In this document: positions 1 through 10,479 of the stretch, in pieces
Position numbering within the stretch: position 1 is the stretch's first letter
Layout of the letters: the number at the start of each line of letters is the position of its first letter
Origin: Mimachlamys varia
Lineage: Eukaryota; Mollusca; Bivalvia; Pectinida; Pectinidae
DNA: 64,000 nt
Direction of reading: 5' to 3'
Assembly: GCA_947623455.1 (NCBI GenBank)
Contig: OX392527.1
Span: forward strand, 51,628,401-51,692,400
Notes under the pieces: generated by a model
Databases searched by the model: none
Told to the model about the DNA's origin: nothing
The model's input: only the letters and a program-made list of their open reading frames with translations
Position numbers and translations under genes: made by a program

Positions 1-1168
1 TTTCTAATAACATTTTATTTATTACGAGGTGTTGTCATTTTACTAGTGACGACAAAAATTCAATAATTTAAACCATTCAACTTTTAATTAAGAGTGGGAC
101 ATTTATGTGCCGACTCCGTTTTCTCGAGATTGTCATCACACACCAGACAATTCGACCTTTTTTCAAAAAACTTTAATTTGCCCGCTCCTAATGTATGTTT
201 TCCTAAATAACTTTTTAAACTAGTTCAACATACTTTTATATAACCTTTGATGATATATTTTCAGAATATTAACATGTATTTTTTTATTTCGAGTGGGGCG
301 AAAATGTACCGACTCTGACTTTCTCGGGGTCGACCCAATCTGAAACAAATTTTATAAACAACCTAAAAGATACGCTCAGTAGCTGTCCTCTACGATTAGT
401 AACAACATTTTTGGCTGAATTTTATACTATTAACATCACATTAGAATGTTTTTTTTTGCTGATTTGTTAGGACCTTCGGCGTCCGATCAGCCGAAGGGAT
501 TATATGCCTTTAATTCTTTTCATATTTTATGTATATTCTGTTTATGTGATGTAACGTGTATTTTATGTGTCTTAATAAAAGGGCGGATAGCCTTGAAAAT
601 ATGACAATTTATTTGTCCGTACTATCGCTATTACTTCCACGATCATATATATATTGTGATGTGTATTACTTATTGAATCAATTTATTTTCTTTCTTATAA
701 CTTTTTATTCTATTTCACTGTATTGTCATTTTACTACTGACGAAATCATTTCGGAATTTAAACCATTCAATTTTTAATTAGAGTGGGGCATTAATGTACC
801 GACTCCGATTTTCACGAGATTGTCATCAAACACCAGACTGTTTGAATTTTTTAAACCACTTTATTTGCCCGCCACTAATGTAAATTTTTTTACAAACTTT
901 TTATACTACTTCAATATACTTGTATTTAACTTTTGACGATAGATTTTCAGAATATTGACATCTATTTTTTTATTCCGAGTTGGACGAAAATGTTTCAACA
1001 TTTTTGACTGAATTAAATAATTGATAAACATCAATTTAGGATGTTTCTTTGCTGATTTAGAAGGTCGCCGAAGGGATTATAGGCAACATTTATCATTTAA
1101 ATCTAAAATTGTTTCATGTTTTATGTATATTTAATGTGTCTTGATAAAGGGGCGGATAGCCTTGAACA
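1..1168. repeat. Diverged tandem duplication of a ~0.57-0.69 kb unit
   Basis: The first kilobase holds two diverged copies of one unit. Sequence near 30-200 (GTCATTTTACTAGTGACGA, then a GAGTGGG..CCGACTCCG stretch) returns near 720-880. Sequence near 565-650 (GGGCGGATAGCC) returns near 1,137-1,220. The second copy lacks about 120 bases present at 300-420, so the period drops from about 690 to about 570. A short hairpin (CCTTCGGC/GCCGAAGG) sits at 473-498. I see no gene here. This block lies just outside the left arm of the large inverted repeat. Confidence 0.6.
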
Positions 1169-1910
1169 TTTAACAATCTATTTGTCAGTACTATCGCTAT
1201 TACATTCACGATCATATATATACATTGTGATATATAATAGACGATTTGCCACAATGATCGAACTGTATATCGCTGCGACATCGAAACATGTTTTAGTGAT
1301 GCCGAGTTTTAACAGTGGTAATAGCCGAGGGCATTTCTGGTTAGGCGATTTGGTGACGTAGATCGTGAGGTCGAGGCCCTGTGAGGGCTCGGTTTAAACA
1401 TGTCTTCCTTTGGCATTTGTGTTTCTATGTTATTTATTTATCTGCCTATCTAACTATGTATCTATCTATCAATCTATCCTTTGTCCTTTTGTATGATTAA
1501 ATATTAATAACAAAACATACCACAAAGACAGTGGTTAACCCTCCAGGCTTTCACCTCTTGTGAGGTTTTATATACAGGATGTACATAAGATAAATGTTGA
1601 TAAAGTTACTGTGCCGAAATAATTAATAGAAAAACATTAGATAGAACAGACTTCTCTAGCGCTTCCACCTCCTTACATTCTCGTAATGTGCCTCTGAAGC
1701 GCCAAGTAGGAAGTATGTAATGGTATAATTCTCCTGAATATGTGTCATACAGCGAAAGGTTTTGAGAATCTGTATCGCCGTATTCTTTGATTGATTTCAA
1801 ATATCAAATATCAAAATGTCCCCTCTAGAACGCTAAGCCAGTGAGAGTTCAAAAAATTTGTCCAAAATACATCATACTCATGTTCCGGCTCGAGGATGAC
1901 CTGTGCAGAG

Positions 1911-2372
1911 TTGCTTGAGTTTCTGTCAGTATATACATTTTTTTTAAATATATGGAGCCGCGGCCCATTACAAAAAAAAAAAATAATCAGAGAATACCAA
2001 AGCGTCAACAAAACCATAATCCAAACTCAAAATCGATTAAACTAGGGGCAAAATAGGAACAAAGGAAAGATTTACATGGAGACTCTCGTAAAAGCACAAG
2101 AAAATAAGACCAGGTGTTCCGGAAGAGTAAGCGTCTTCTGCTTCATCGACACCAGCCATGTAAATCTTGGTCACATCCAAGTAAGCATCAATCCTCAAAA
2201 TGAGAACCGAGTCATCATTGTCATCACAACAAGAAAACACACAAACTAGCAAACTCAAAAACGTCCATCAAAATGTAATGAAAGTATTCCAACGTTATTT
2301 CTCGTTACTGTAATGGGAAGCTCATTTCACACATATATATTTATTATTTACTGACAGAAACTCAACCAACTG
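1911..2372. mobile_element. TIR DNA element present only in the left arm
   Basis: The ends are inverted repeats: AGTTTCTGTCAGTA near 1,920 and its complement TACTGACAGAAACT near 2,350. Further inverted similarity (CCCATTAC/GTAATGGG) reaches about 60 bases inward. The right arm has no element at the matching place (about 42,310), so it serves as an empty site. A short direct repeat of the type ACCTGTG/ACCTACG flanks the element and suggests an 8-bp target duplication, which would fit a hAT-like element. The superfamily is inference. A copy of a dispersed repeat (1,975-2,285) is nested inside. Confidence 0.6.
1975..2285 (+). repeat. Dispersed repeat family D, copy 1
   Basis: Family D is recognised by the sequence GACCAGGTGTTCCGGAAGAG followed by TAAGCGTCTTCTGCTTCATC. 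It starts with GCGTCAACAAAACCATAATC. Further copies lie at 4,313-4,485 (-), 4,955-5,012 (+, fragment), 11,938-12,300 (+), 24,241-24,410 (-), 38,826-39,085 (+), 39,590-39,980 (-), 41,236-41,412 (-) and 49,560-49,690 joined to 51,523-51,740 (+). I see no A/B box and no long ORF. This copy lies inside the TIR element at 1,911-2,372. Confidence 0.7.
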
Positions 2373-3300
2373 TGACCTACGTAAGGTCTTGCGATCATGT
2401 TTAGAATGTTATATATATGTGTGGAGCCTTCTTACGTTTCTGTTTCTGTTTTTAGTAATGCCCGGTTCAAGTTCGAGGCAGGTTAATATTGCTAAACTGG
2501 AAGCATTGTGTAAATTGTGAGTGTAGGAGCGGATTTAATCTCTGACGTCAGGCATCACGTGACCTGTTTAACAAAATCCCGTCTTCTTGAGAGCTGTTAC
2601 ACTGTAATTCCTACACACTCATCAGCTGACTGGAGGGAATCACTTTCATTGGGCAGAACAACCTAACATTTTGTGGGAGGACAAAACACGTCTTCTGACA
2701 TTCTTTATTAAGGAGGCGTAGTAAAAGATGCTGGCTCCGTTTGTTTTGTGATCATGACAATATATACTATGTGTTCCAAATTTGGCTGACTGAAGACTAT
2801 GAACTATAGGACATTCACCATAGCTTGATTTTTGATCAATTTAACGGTAAGCAGTACATGATATTTGAACGAAAAATACACCTTTCTTTTGTTTTATTTA
2901 ATATCTTTATTTCAGAATATGTAACACAATTTTTTGCGTATTGCCCACTACTTTGTATAGCTACAACAACTCAAGATATCGTTTTAATTATTTGAAAGTT
3001 TTAGACAGCCCGCTCTTTGGAAGTGAAGTAAAAGCAGGTTTATAAACTATTACACTACACTTTTACTGTCGGTGTGAAACATATGTCTCGATATAATTGT
3101 GAGGCTGGGGTTTTTTTGCTTGAAATTTTCAACTAGGAATATTCGACAGTGTTACTTCAATTAAATTTTCCATCGTGAACTAATATATTCTTAAGAATAA
3201 TTATTACCTTGTATATACATGAGATTTATAAATGGAGATGTCTTCTGGGTCTAAGACTTTGTTAAAGGAGGGAGTAATGTAGAGGATCTACACCAGGTCG
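2373..3300. other. Left-arm non-coding sequence, no gene recognised
   Basis: This stretch is paired with about 41,420-42,330 in the right arm. It includes a shared block with many stops in every frame. I find no conserved open frame, RNA gene or element end here. Confidence 0.5.
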
Positions 3301-3309
3301 ATCGGCGGC

Positions 3310-3382
3310 GACCAGATAGCTCAATTGGTTGAGCGTCCGTCTAGAATTCGGAAGGTTTTGGGATCGAACCCCAAACTGGGCG
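3310..3382 (+). tRNA. tRNA-Ser(AGA)-like pseudogene or SINE head
   Basis: The D-arm box (TAGCTCAATTGGTTGAGC) and a T-arm box (GGGATCGAACCCC) are correctly spaced. The anticodon loop reads CTAGAAT, so the anticodon would be AGA. The acceptor stem has two mismatches, the anticodon stem ends in a T-T mismatch, and the first T-loop base is A, not T. It is probably a pseudogene or the tRNA-derived head of a SINE. A diverged partner lies in the right arm at 41,092-41,166. Confidence 0.5.
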
Positions 3383-3879
3383 TGCATTTTTTCTTATCCT
3401 ATTACACGGTTTTTGATTTGACAGATAACCTGCAGTTTTTAAGCAATTTCGGAAAATAATTTATCAGACAGTCAGCTTCATCAGGCCGCGGGAGGCATTT
3501 CTCTATCTTTAAAAAAAAAACAACGTCAAGCCTGTTGGCAATTCAACATTGAAGTGTCTTGATGTGGTATTTACGGTCGATATAAAAGACAGAGTTTGCA
3601 GGCAAACTTTTCATTGTGCGTATTGATAATAGATTCACAGCTACAAAATGAGTTGACATTCTTAGCTGAAACAAGCTACCAGTAAAGTTCAAAGAAGTCC
3701 TTATATAAACACCCTCCTTTAGATTTTACAGAGTTGGTATTCGGGAGTCGTACGGGGTGTATCCTATCATTTTCACAAGCCAAATGGTCATTGAAACGAA
3801 TATTACTAGAATAAAAATGATATTTTAATAAGTCTATCAATTTATTAAAGATTTCTAAAATAAAGGCCTGCTTGAAACC

Positions 3880-4260
3880 GAGGTAAACCTGCTGACTAAT
3901 TCATCGGTTTTTCGATAGATGAAATCAAAGCAACGTTTTATTGCTGGCTCTGCAAATTGCTCGACCAAGTCTTTTTCAAAATTTCTTACTTCCATTCTAA
4001 GTACCATTAAATCAGGGATTCAGTCTTATTGTGGCATCGTGTACTCCAGAAGTGGAATTAACAGGATGTGGACTTTGAATAACTCGAAAGACCATTGATC
4101 AATCTCGAGCACCCACTCCTAAAACAAACAAAAAGAAAAACAAAAATTCGATAAACTATTTTATTTTTCTACTCTATCAAACCACATACAAAACTGAAAT
4201 AACGTCTCACATATCTCATTATTACAGCTTTCTTTTTCAAAAAGGCGGACGACGATACAA
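3880..4260 (+). pseudogene. Reverse-transcriptase fragment (Penelope-related, degenerate)
   Basis: The plus strand reads QRFIAGSANCSTK followed by FLTSILSTIKSG and VYSRSG..MWTLNNSKD, with frame breaks. This is the conserved N-terminal region of a YIDD-type reverse transcriptase common in lophotrochozoan genomes, which I would place near the Penelope-like elements. The longer right-arm partner is at 39,180-40,460 on the minus strand. Here the element is cut off near 4,260, shortly before a family D copy. Confidence 0.55.
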
Positions 4261-4312
4261 ATATATGCTAGTGAGCTATTAACTTTGATGTTATCAAGAT
4301 TTATATTGGCGG

Positions 4313-4485
4313 GTGTCGTAAATGAAGCCACAGACGCTTACTCTTTCGGAACACATGGTTTTATTATCTTGTATTTTTGCATAGGTCTCCATGTTAATAT
4401 TTTCCTTATATTTTGCCGCTACTTTAATCGATTATGAGTTCGGATTATGGTTTTGTTGACGCTTCGGTATTCTCTAATTATTTTT
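4313..4485 (-). repeat. Dispersed repeat family D, copy 2
   Basis: This is a reverse-complement copy of the family defined at 1,975. It contains the TTACTCTTTCGGAACAC core and the CGATTATGAGTTCGGATTAT end. Its arm partner is the copy at 38,826-39,085. Confidence 0.65.
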
Positions 4486-4567
4486 GATGAAATTTGAATT
4501 TTTTTTTAGAATAAAACAGCCTGAATATGATGATCTTATTATGATGCCTAAAGAGGCGACATTTAAG

Positions 4568-4703
4568 GATTGACCTCTGGTTTTAGTTTATCAGATCATA
4601 AATCCAATGGAGCACAAGGTAAATTGCGTAAACGTTTACGTTAAGTTTACCGACTGCACCATTGAATTTATGATCTCATAAACTAAACAAAATCAAAGGT
4701 TAT
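4568..4703. mobile_element. Palindromic MITE, left-arm copy
   Basis: The 136-bp element folds on itself. One end reads TTTAGTTTATCAGATCATAA and the other TTATGATCTCATAAACTAAA. The centre is GTAAACGTTTACG. The same palindrome is in the right arm at 38,564-38,708, so insertion predates the duplication. No coding capacity is visible. Confidence 0.65.
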
Positions 4704-5246
4704 TTACAGTGTTTTTCTGTAAATGGTGCATAAGGTTTCTGTTCGATATACAGTTGAGTGTAAGCTAATCTTTACACCCTAGTGCACTAGGAGTGTACTA
4801 CGTTTAAACTAGTAGTGCACTACATTTAAGCTACAGGTAAACTAGTAGTGTACTACGTCCAGTCATGTGTGACCACGAAAACCCCACACAAGTAATGGGA
4901 GTGTCCATACCTACGTCCATAGTATAGTACTTTAATGAACAAATATGAATGTAAGAAAGATTTAAATGGAGACTCTCGTAAAAGCACAGGAGAATAAGAC
5001 CAGGTGTTCCGGTGTTATATAAGAATGACGTCAAACAGATTTTATGCATTAACTTCAGTTTCTTTTGGCCTTTCGAACTCAAACTTGAGAGATCACTAAG
5101 ATGATTTTGTGAAAAAAATATATTTGCATTGAGATGTTTGTTTCAGATAAAAATATTCAAAGCCTATTTACTGTCATGGATAATCGTACTGTAATGTTTG
5201 TTTTCAAATAAAATTTACACATCATTTGAATATGATTAATTTTTAA

Positions 5247-5255
5247 TTTTTCAGT
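5247..5255 (+). promoter_or_regulatory. Probable 3' splice site upstream of the glycosyltransferase ORF
   Basis: A T-rich tract ends in TTTTTCAG about 27 bases before the first ATG. The matching place in the right arm keeps TTTTTCAG on the minus strand although nearby sequence has drifted. This suggests that the single coding exon is preceded by a 5'-UTR intron. No donor was identified. Confidence 0.4.
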
Positions 5256-5281
5256 TATCCTAAGAAGGCCAGCTGATTTGT

Positions 5282-7408
5282 ATGTACAACATGATACGGA
5301 TGTTTGCTTCGATCTGTAGAAGGAACAGTGTTTCGAAGATTCTTGGGATATGTTTTACATTTGCCATCATCACAACCGTTTACTTCATATTGGTCTCTTC
5401 TTACGGGATCACTCGGAGAAACAATATAGCCAAAAGGCGGACCTGCATCGAACCTGCAAATATTCCTGACATAGATCACAGACCCCGTTTCGTATTAGGA
5501 ATATTATCATCAGATAAGCATGTTGACTACAGAAATGCGCAACGATCAACATGGATATCTTCTATGCAACTTTTGCGAGATGAGCTTCCTTTTAGAATTG
5601 CCTACAGATTTCTCCTTGATTTACCGACAAATGAGACAATATCAGAAAACAAGAAATATAAGGATGTCTTATTCCTGAACGTGACCACTCATGGACGAGC
5701 AGTGAAATTTGGAGAGAAACTATACTGGTGGTTGAAATACGTACACAATCGATACCCTGATACTTTACTCACAGCCAAATTAGATGACGATATTTTCCTT
5801 TGTGTCCCTCAGGTATTCCAAAGGCTTGATCAGCACAAATCAAAGACACTGTACTATGGATGGACACACTTTGGCGCGACAGAAAAACTAAATAATCACC
5901 AGTACTATATGGACGAAATGTTCGTTGTTATTGGTAAAAACTTGGTAGAACGAATCGCGAAGCGTAAATATTGTGGTGAACGGAGATGCAATCGCAGTAT
6001 GGATTTAATGGAAAATGACTTTGCCGACACTTCTTTGGTACAATGGCTGTCAGTCTACAACGACATAGATCATGTTGCAGATAACGGAAAGATTGTACAA
6101 ATGGGAAAAGGAATGGAAGCAAGAATCTTGAAGAACATAAAACCAGGGTTTTGTTCAAAATATATTTTAAACCATAAATCCAATGTAGAAGTAATGAACA
6201 AACTTCACGAATATAACAAACCTTCAACTTTCTCTCCAAACGATATGATTGGTGCCGTAACTGGTTCATTGTTTTCAGGCGAAATTGTAAGGACACAGCT
6301 ACCACAGTCGTTAACCAATAATCACAAATATTTTGCAACCAAAGACAAAATGCAGGACTGCGAAAACTGGGCTGTTGTCACAACGATATTTTCTCCTTCG
6401 AAAGCTATTAAACACGTAGCAAATCTTTCCGATTGGTGCTTAGTGATAGTAGCCGATAGGAAAACGCCACTAGAGGGAACGTATATGCCTGAACTAGGAA
6501 CGGATAAGAATACTAATAAAAGAATCAAATATCTTTCTGAAAAAGAACAAAACGTCCTTTATCCGTTATTATCGGAAGTTATACCATTTAACCACTTCGG
6601 AAGAAAAAATATAGGATATATGTATGCTATACACCACAAAGCAAAATACATTTGGGATTTCGATGATGATAATAATGGAATTATAGACATAGATGATTTC
6701 CGTCACGTTTTACCATTTCCGTATGTCACTGATTGTCAAAACGCTTCACGGAAGAATCTTCTTAACCCTTATCCTTATTTCGGAGTAACAGAATCTTTGA
6801 CTTGGCCCAGAGGGTTTCCCCTGCAAGATATTAAAAACAAAACAACCACACTAACACCTTGCACTTCAAATACATCGTTTACACTAGGCGTAGTACAGTC
6901 ATTAGCAAATCAGCAACCAGACGTGGATGCTATTTATAGAATGACACGTGAAACCCCTTTTGACTTTCAAGCAACACGAAAATCTCGTCCGCCATTTGTT
7001 TTACCTGTTAACACATACGCACCATTCAATGCCCAAGCAACTTTATGGTTCGCACATGCATTTCCTTATATGGCATTGCCTATCAGTGTAAATGGTCGCG
7101 TTAGCGATATTTGGAGAAGTTATATAGCCCAATATTTTTTTCACAGAAATGGTCTTCGTTTAGTATTTTCTCCACCTTATGTGACCCAAGACAGAAACCA
7201 TCATAACATTTTAAGGGATTTTAACGCAGAGTTAGACTTATATACAAAAAGTAAGCAACTGGTGGATTTTCTTTCCTCTGAAAAAGCTGGAAATCAATCT
7301 GACATAGTAGAGTTGTACAAGCAGTTATACACAAGACAATACTTAGAACAATACGACATCCAATTCGCCGAGGCATGGACACAAACATTGGCAAACCTCA
7401 ATAAATAA
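5282..7408 (+). CDS. GT31-like galactosyltransferase fused to a DUF288/STELLO-like domain
   Basis: This is an intact intronless frame of 708 residues. Residues 20-38 form a hydrophobic anchor after a short basic tail, as in Golgi type II glycosyltransferases. Residues 70-250 resemble family GT31: FVLGILSSDKHVDYRNAQRS, and a DDD metal-binding triplet at 168-170 in LTAKLDDDIFLC. From about residue 360 the protein matches DUF288, the domain of plant STELLO proteins: CENWAVVTTIFSPSKA, a KTP motif, LSEKEQ, GRKNIGYMYAIHHKAKYIWD and a second DDD at 461-463. It probably acts in the Golgi lumen on protein- or lipid-linked glycans; donor and acceptor are unknown. A splice acceptor (TTTTTCAG) just upstream at about 5,254 suggests a non-coding first exon. 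The fourth-codon ATG (5,291) is conserved in the right-arm copy while the first is not, so translation may start there. Confidence 0.85.
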   Translation: MYNMIRMFASICRRNSVSKILGICFTFAIITTVYFILVSSYGITRRNNIAKRRTCIEPANIPDIDHRPRFVLGILSSDKHVDYRNAQRSTWISSMQLLRDELPFRIAYRFLLDLPTNETISENKKYKDVLFLNVTTHGRAVKFGEKLYWWLKYVHNRYPDTLLTAKLDDDIFLCVPQVFQRLDQHKSKTLYYGWTHFGATEKLNNHQYYMDEMFVVIGKNLVERIAKRKYCGERRCNRSMDLMENDFADTSLVQWLSVYNDIDHVADNGKIVQMGKGMEARILKNIKPGFCSKYILNHKSNVEVMNKLHEYNKPSTFSPNDMIGAVTGSLFSGEIVRTQLPQSLTNNHKYFATKDKMQDCENWAVVTTIFSPSKAIKHVANLSDWCLVIVADRKTPLEGTYMPELGTDKNTNKRIKYLSEKEQNVLYPLLSEVIPFNHFGRKNIGYMYAIHHKAKYIWDFDDDNNGIIDIDDFRHVLPFPYVTDCQNASRKNLLNPYPYFGVTESLTWPRGFPLQDIKNKTTTLTPCTSNTSFTLGVVQSLANQQPDVDAIYRMTRETPFDFQATRKSRPPFVLPVNTYAPFNAQATLWFAHAFPYMALPISVNGRVSDIWRSYIAQYFFHRNGLRLVFSPPYVTQDRNHHNILRDFNAELDLYTKSKQLVDFLSSEKAGNQSDIVELYKQLYTRQYLEQYDIQFAEAWTQTLANLNK

Positions 7409-8080
7409 GGTTTAATTCTGTGTGTGGGTAGCGATATTTTGAGTTACAGAGAGCATAGCATATACCAGTGAACAATATTACAATAATGTGATTGTAATAT
7501 CGTGTGGCTCAAATTTTGTAAGTGACAAAATAGTTCATTTATTGGAACCAAGAACAACCTGTATGTATACATAGATATATGTACCGTCCTTTTGGTGTTT
7601 TGTCTTTGTCAACATGACCAGTACACGGTGAAACATATTTGTATAATGATTCTCGATTCATTGGCGATTTTTTTATATTTACTTTGTAAATGTATTATAT
7701 AAACGTACCGTGTAACAGAATGTATGTAAATATTCTCAATTCATTGGTGTTTTTTTCTGTAAACTTATTATATAAGTTTACAGTGAAACATATGTATTTA
7801 TAATAATTCTTGCTTCATTGGTGATTTTTTTGGGGGTTTGATCTGTAAATACTTTGTGCACTTCCGGTGCTTCCGCATCTGTGAAAGCCTTCTGGGAAAT
7901 TAAGGCCGCGTACGGTCTACAAAATATAATAGCTGACTCTACGGTATTTGTATTTAGTACATTTAGAACAAAATAATGTAATAAATAGAAAAGTTCATAG
8001 TTTTCCGCTAATTACGATACATATGTGGCATATTTAAATTGTTCATGGGATTAATCAAGGTGGCTTTGTAGCTTCGAATT
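7409..8080. other. 3' flank of the glycosyltransferase gene, no further gene
   Basis: This is AT-rich sequence with short internal repeats: three diverged copies of a stretch around GTGAAACATAT..TTCATTGGTG between 7,620 and 7,850. The right-arm partner lacks about 110 bases directly after the stop codon. AATAAA-like signals occur near 7,975, but I cannot assign the true poly(A) site. Confidence 0.4.
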
Positions 8081-8084
8081 AGAG

Positions 8085-8158
8085 GGGTATCTCTTTAGCT
8101 CTATTAGAGCGTCCGACGAAGAATTATGTCATGAGGGTTCGGTCCCCAGGGAAGCACA
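8085..8158 (+). tRNA. tRNA-like pseudogene/SINE head (shared by both arms)
   Basis: An A-box-like stretch (TTAGCTCTATTAGAGCG) and a B box (GGGTTCGGTCCCC) are spaced as in tRNA genes. The acceptor stem does not close well. The right-arm partner (35,205-35,283, -) has a better A box, TAGCTCAGTAGTAGTGCG. Both are probably decayed tRNA-derived sequences. Confidence 0.4.
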
Positions 8159-8287
8159 CTTTTTCTGCTTTCTGAACAATGCATATGGTACGAAATAAAC
8201 ATGGCTTGTGTTGTTCGCGGTAGAAAACGTTGAAAAGTGGAGAAAGGGTCAGATTCGAGTTATACCTCAAAGTAAAAGGTTTACATT

Positions 8288-8565
8288 TTCCCTGTAGCTC
8301 AGCGGCGTCGGGCTGTCGGGGTGCGAAGGGTCGTGGGTTCGAGCCCCAACGACGGCATAATCTTCAAGCTTTTCTTCATCCTATATAGGTATTCCACGCG
8401 TTTCAAACGATAAAACAGCAATAGCGTTTAGGCAAAATGGACCAGAGATAATAAATGTTATTCCAATGACGACTACGATTGACGCTATAAGCCAGAGAAC
8501 GGTTGACAGTTTATCCAAAAGTCACTGTCAAAAGAAATATTCATGGGAATTGGTGTAGTTTCAAC
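8288..8565 (+). mobile_element. tRNA-derived SINE (family A), left-arm copy
   Basis: The tRNA-like head has an A box (TGTAGCTCAGCGGCGTCGG) and a B box (GGGTTCGAGCCCC). A body follows with AAACAGCAATAGCGTTTAGG, GATAATAAATGTTATTC and GCCAGAGAACGGTTGA. The same head and body recur at 34,926-35,092 (-, with an internal deletion of about 115 bp) and at 48,002-48,300 (+). Shared head plus body at an unlinked site shows that it is mobile. Confidence 0.65.
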
Positions 8566-8599
8566 AGTATATATACATGGATTTACAGTAGATCACTCC

Positions 8600-8750
8600 T
8601 TCCGGTCACATTTTTCTGACGACAGGTAAACCAGTCGTTCCACTCCAATAATAATGAGCATCAAGCCGGGAGTAGTAACTACCACTTTTTGAGACTCTGG
8701 TATGTCCCAGCCAGGGGCCAGAACCCTTAACCTTCCTCACAGCAATGATA
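8600..8750 (-). mobile_element. SINE-like element (family B), left-arm copy
   Basis: The minus strand carries the core CTGTGAGGAAGG, GGTAGTTACTACTCCCGGCT and GGAGTGGAACGACTGG. The same core is found at 34,728-34,885 (+) and 23,935-24,130 (-). This order is familiar to me from SINEs in bivalve genomes; I do not assert a named superfamily. Confidence 0.5.
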
Positions 8751-8848
8751 TACCAATATCTAACACCAAGTTTTTCGAGTTATTTTACCTTCATTACTTT
8801 CTTATTATTTAGATTTTTTTTTGGATCATACATTTTTCGTTCGTTATA

Positions 8849-8993
8849 TACAGTCAAAGCTCGAAGTCGGTTGGACAATTGAAAACTGGTATCGAATGAT
8901 TTAATGCGAAGCTTTGGCCGAGACCAACCCAATGTTTCTAATAAAACGGAGCCTTCCAGTTTTGCGAGTTCAAGATAACAGAGGTTGACTGTA
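8849..8993. mobile_element. Tc1/mariner- or pogo-like MITE with TA target, left-arm copy
   Basis: The element begins TACAGTCAAAGCTCG and ends CAGAGGTTGACTGTA, which is an inverted repeat. It is flanked by TA on both sides (8,847-8,848 and 8,994-8,995). At 145 bp it cannot encode a transposase. The inner sequence (CTTGAACTCGCAAAACTGG on the minus strand) is also inverted. The right-arm copy is at 34,513-34,646. Confidence 0.65.
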
Positions 8994-9269
8994 TACACGA
9001 TTTAATAGTGTCTGCTTATTTAGGAAAATACTATATATCGTGTTTTTATTGATATATAAGAGTATGTATGAACGTGTAAGATCATGTATGGAATACAATA
9101 TTTTGTAACATTCGTGTAGCCGATGATTAAAGATATATTCAATAAATGTATAAATAATAAAACCGTCTGATTCTTTGTTTTGTGTTTTTTTTTAATTTAA
9201 TTTTATTTAATGGAAAATCAAGAAACGCATTTCTAGCAACCCAAATAGTAATATCCGTCAGATAAGGAT

Positions 9270-10240
9270 AAGATGATAAATGTTTCCCTCATACAGTTAT
9301 ATCTTGATACATGTTTCCCTCATATATGAATATCTTGATATGTGTTGCCCTCATGTAGGAATATCTTGATACATGTTTCCCTCATACAGTAATATCTTGA
9401 TAAATGTTTCTCTCATACAGTAATATCTTGATAAATGTTTCCCTCATACAGTAATATCGTGATACATGTTTCCCTCATTCAGTAATATCGTGAAACATGT
9501 TTCCCTCATACAGTTATATCTTGATACATGTTTCCCTCATACAGTAATATCGTGATAAATGTTTCCCTCATACAGTTATATCGTGATACATGTAGCTATC
9601 ATATAGGAATATCTTGATACATGTTTCCCTCATACAGAAATATCTTGATAAATGTTTCCCTCATACAGTTATATCTTGATACATGTTTCCCTCATACAGT
9701 AATATCTTGATACATGTATCTCTCATACAGTTATATCTTGATAAATGTTTCCCTCATACAGAAATATCTTGATAAATGTTTCCTTCATACAGTAATATCG
9801 TGATAAATGTCTCCTTCATGCAGTAATATCGTGATAAATGTTTCCCTCATACAGTTATATCTTGATAAATGTTTCCCTCATACAGTTATATCTTGATAAA
9901 TGTTTCCCTCATACAGTTATATCTTGATACATGTTTCCCTCATACAGTTATATCTTGATAAATGTTTCCCTCATACAGTTAATCTTGATAAATGTTTCCC
10001 TCATACAGTTATATCTTGATACATGTTTCCTCATACAGTAAAATCGTGATACATGTATCCCTCATACAGTAATATCGTGATAAATGTTTCTCTCATACAG
10101 TAATATCTTAATACATGTTTCCCTCATACAGTAATATCTTAATACATGTTTCCCTCATACAGTAATATCGTGATAAATGTTTCTCTCATACAGTCAAATC
10201 GTGACACATGTATCTCTCACATAGTAATATTGTGACACAT
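9270..10240. repeat. 31-bp minisatellite array, left arm
   Basis: About 31 copies of a 31-bp unit with core TTTCCCTCATACAGT and ATATCTTGAT/ATATCGTGAT. Successive TTTCCCTCA motifs at 9,841, 9,872 and 9,903 fix the period. The partner array on the other strand is 33,085-34,290. Because 31 is not a multiple of three, there is no long repeated ORF. Confidence 0.9.
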
Positions 10241-10253
10241 GTATCCATCGTTT

Positions 10254-10403
10254 AAGCTTTGATAGGAATATTTTTAGTTTCATGCAGGAAACCGAAAAAA
10301 CCGAATTGCAAACTGAATAAATGCACGAACCGCTTCATGATAAGTTTGAAATTCGGCTTTTTTCATACCTGTATGAAACTAAACAATATTCCTGTCAATG
10401 CTT
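10254..10403. mobile_element. Palindromic MITE, second family, left-arm copy
   Basis: The ends are inverted: TTGATAGGAATATTTTTAGT and its near-complement at 10,380-10,400, followed inward by TTTCATGCAGG/CCTGTATGAAA. It separates the 31-bp array from the 10.4-11.1 kb region. Its partner is at 32,930-33,072. Confidence 0.65.
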
Positions 10404-10479
10404 ATAACTAATTTTGTAAATACGTTTGAAACCAAAAAAGCGGTGCATTTATGCTGTAATTAGACGCTAAAACGACGGA

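Noticed and set aside
3430..3510. Hammerhead-like CTGATGAAGCTGACTG on the minus strand
   Set aside because: The CTGATGA box is good, but the GAAA box is followed by T and stem II does not pair. It is at best a decayed Penelope-type motif. The right-arm partner near 41,000 is worse.
5255..6528. Minus-strand frames opposite the glycosyltransferase gene
   Set aside because: They are shadows of the coding strand without recognisable motifs.
3310..8357. Functional tRNA genes
   Set aside because: Internal promoter boxes are present, but acceptor and anticodon stems have mismatches and partner copies have indels, so tRNA-derived repeats are more likely.
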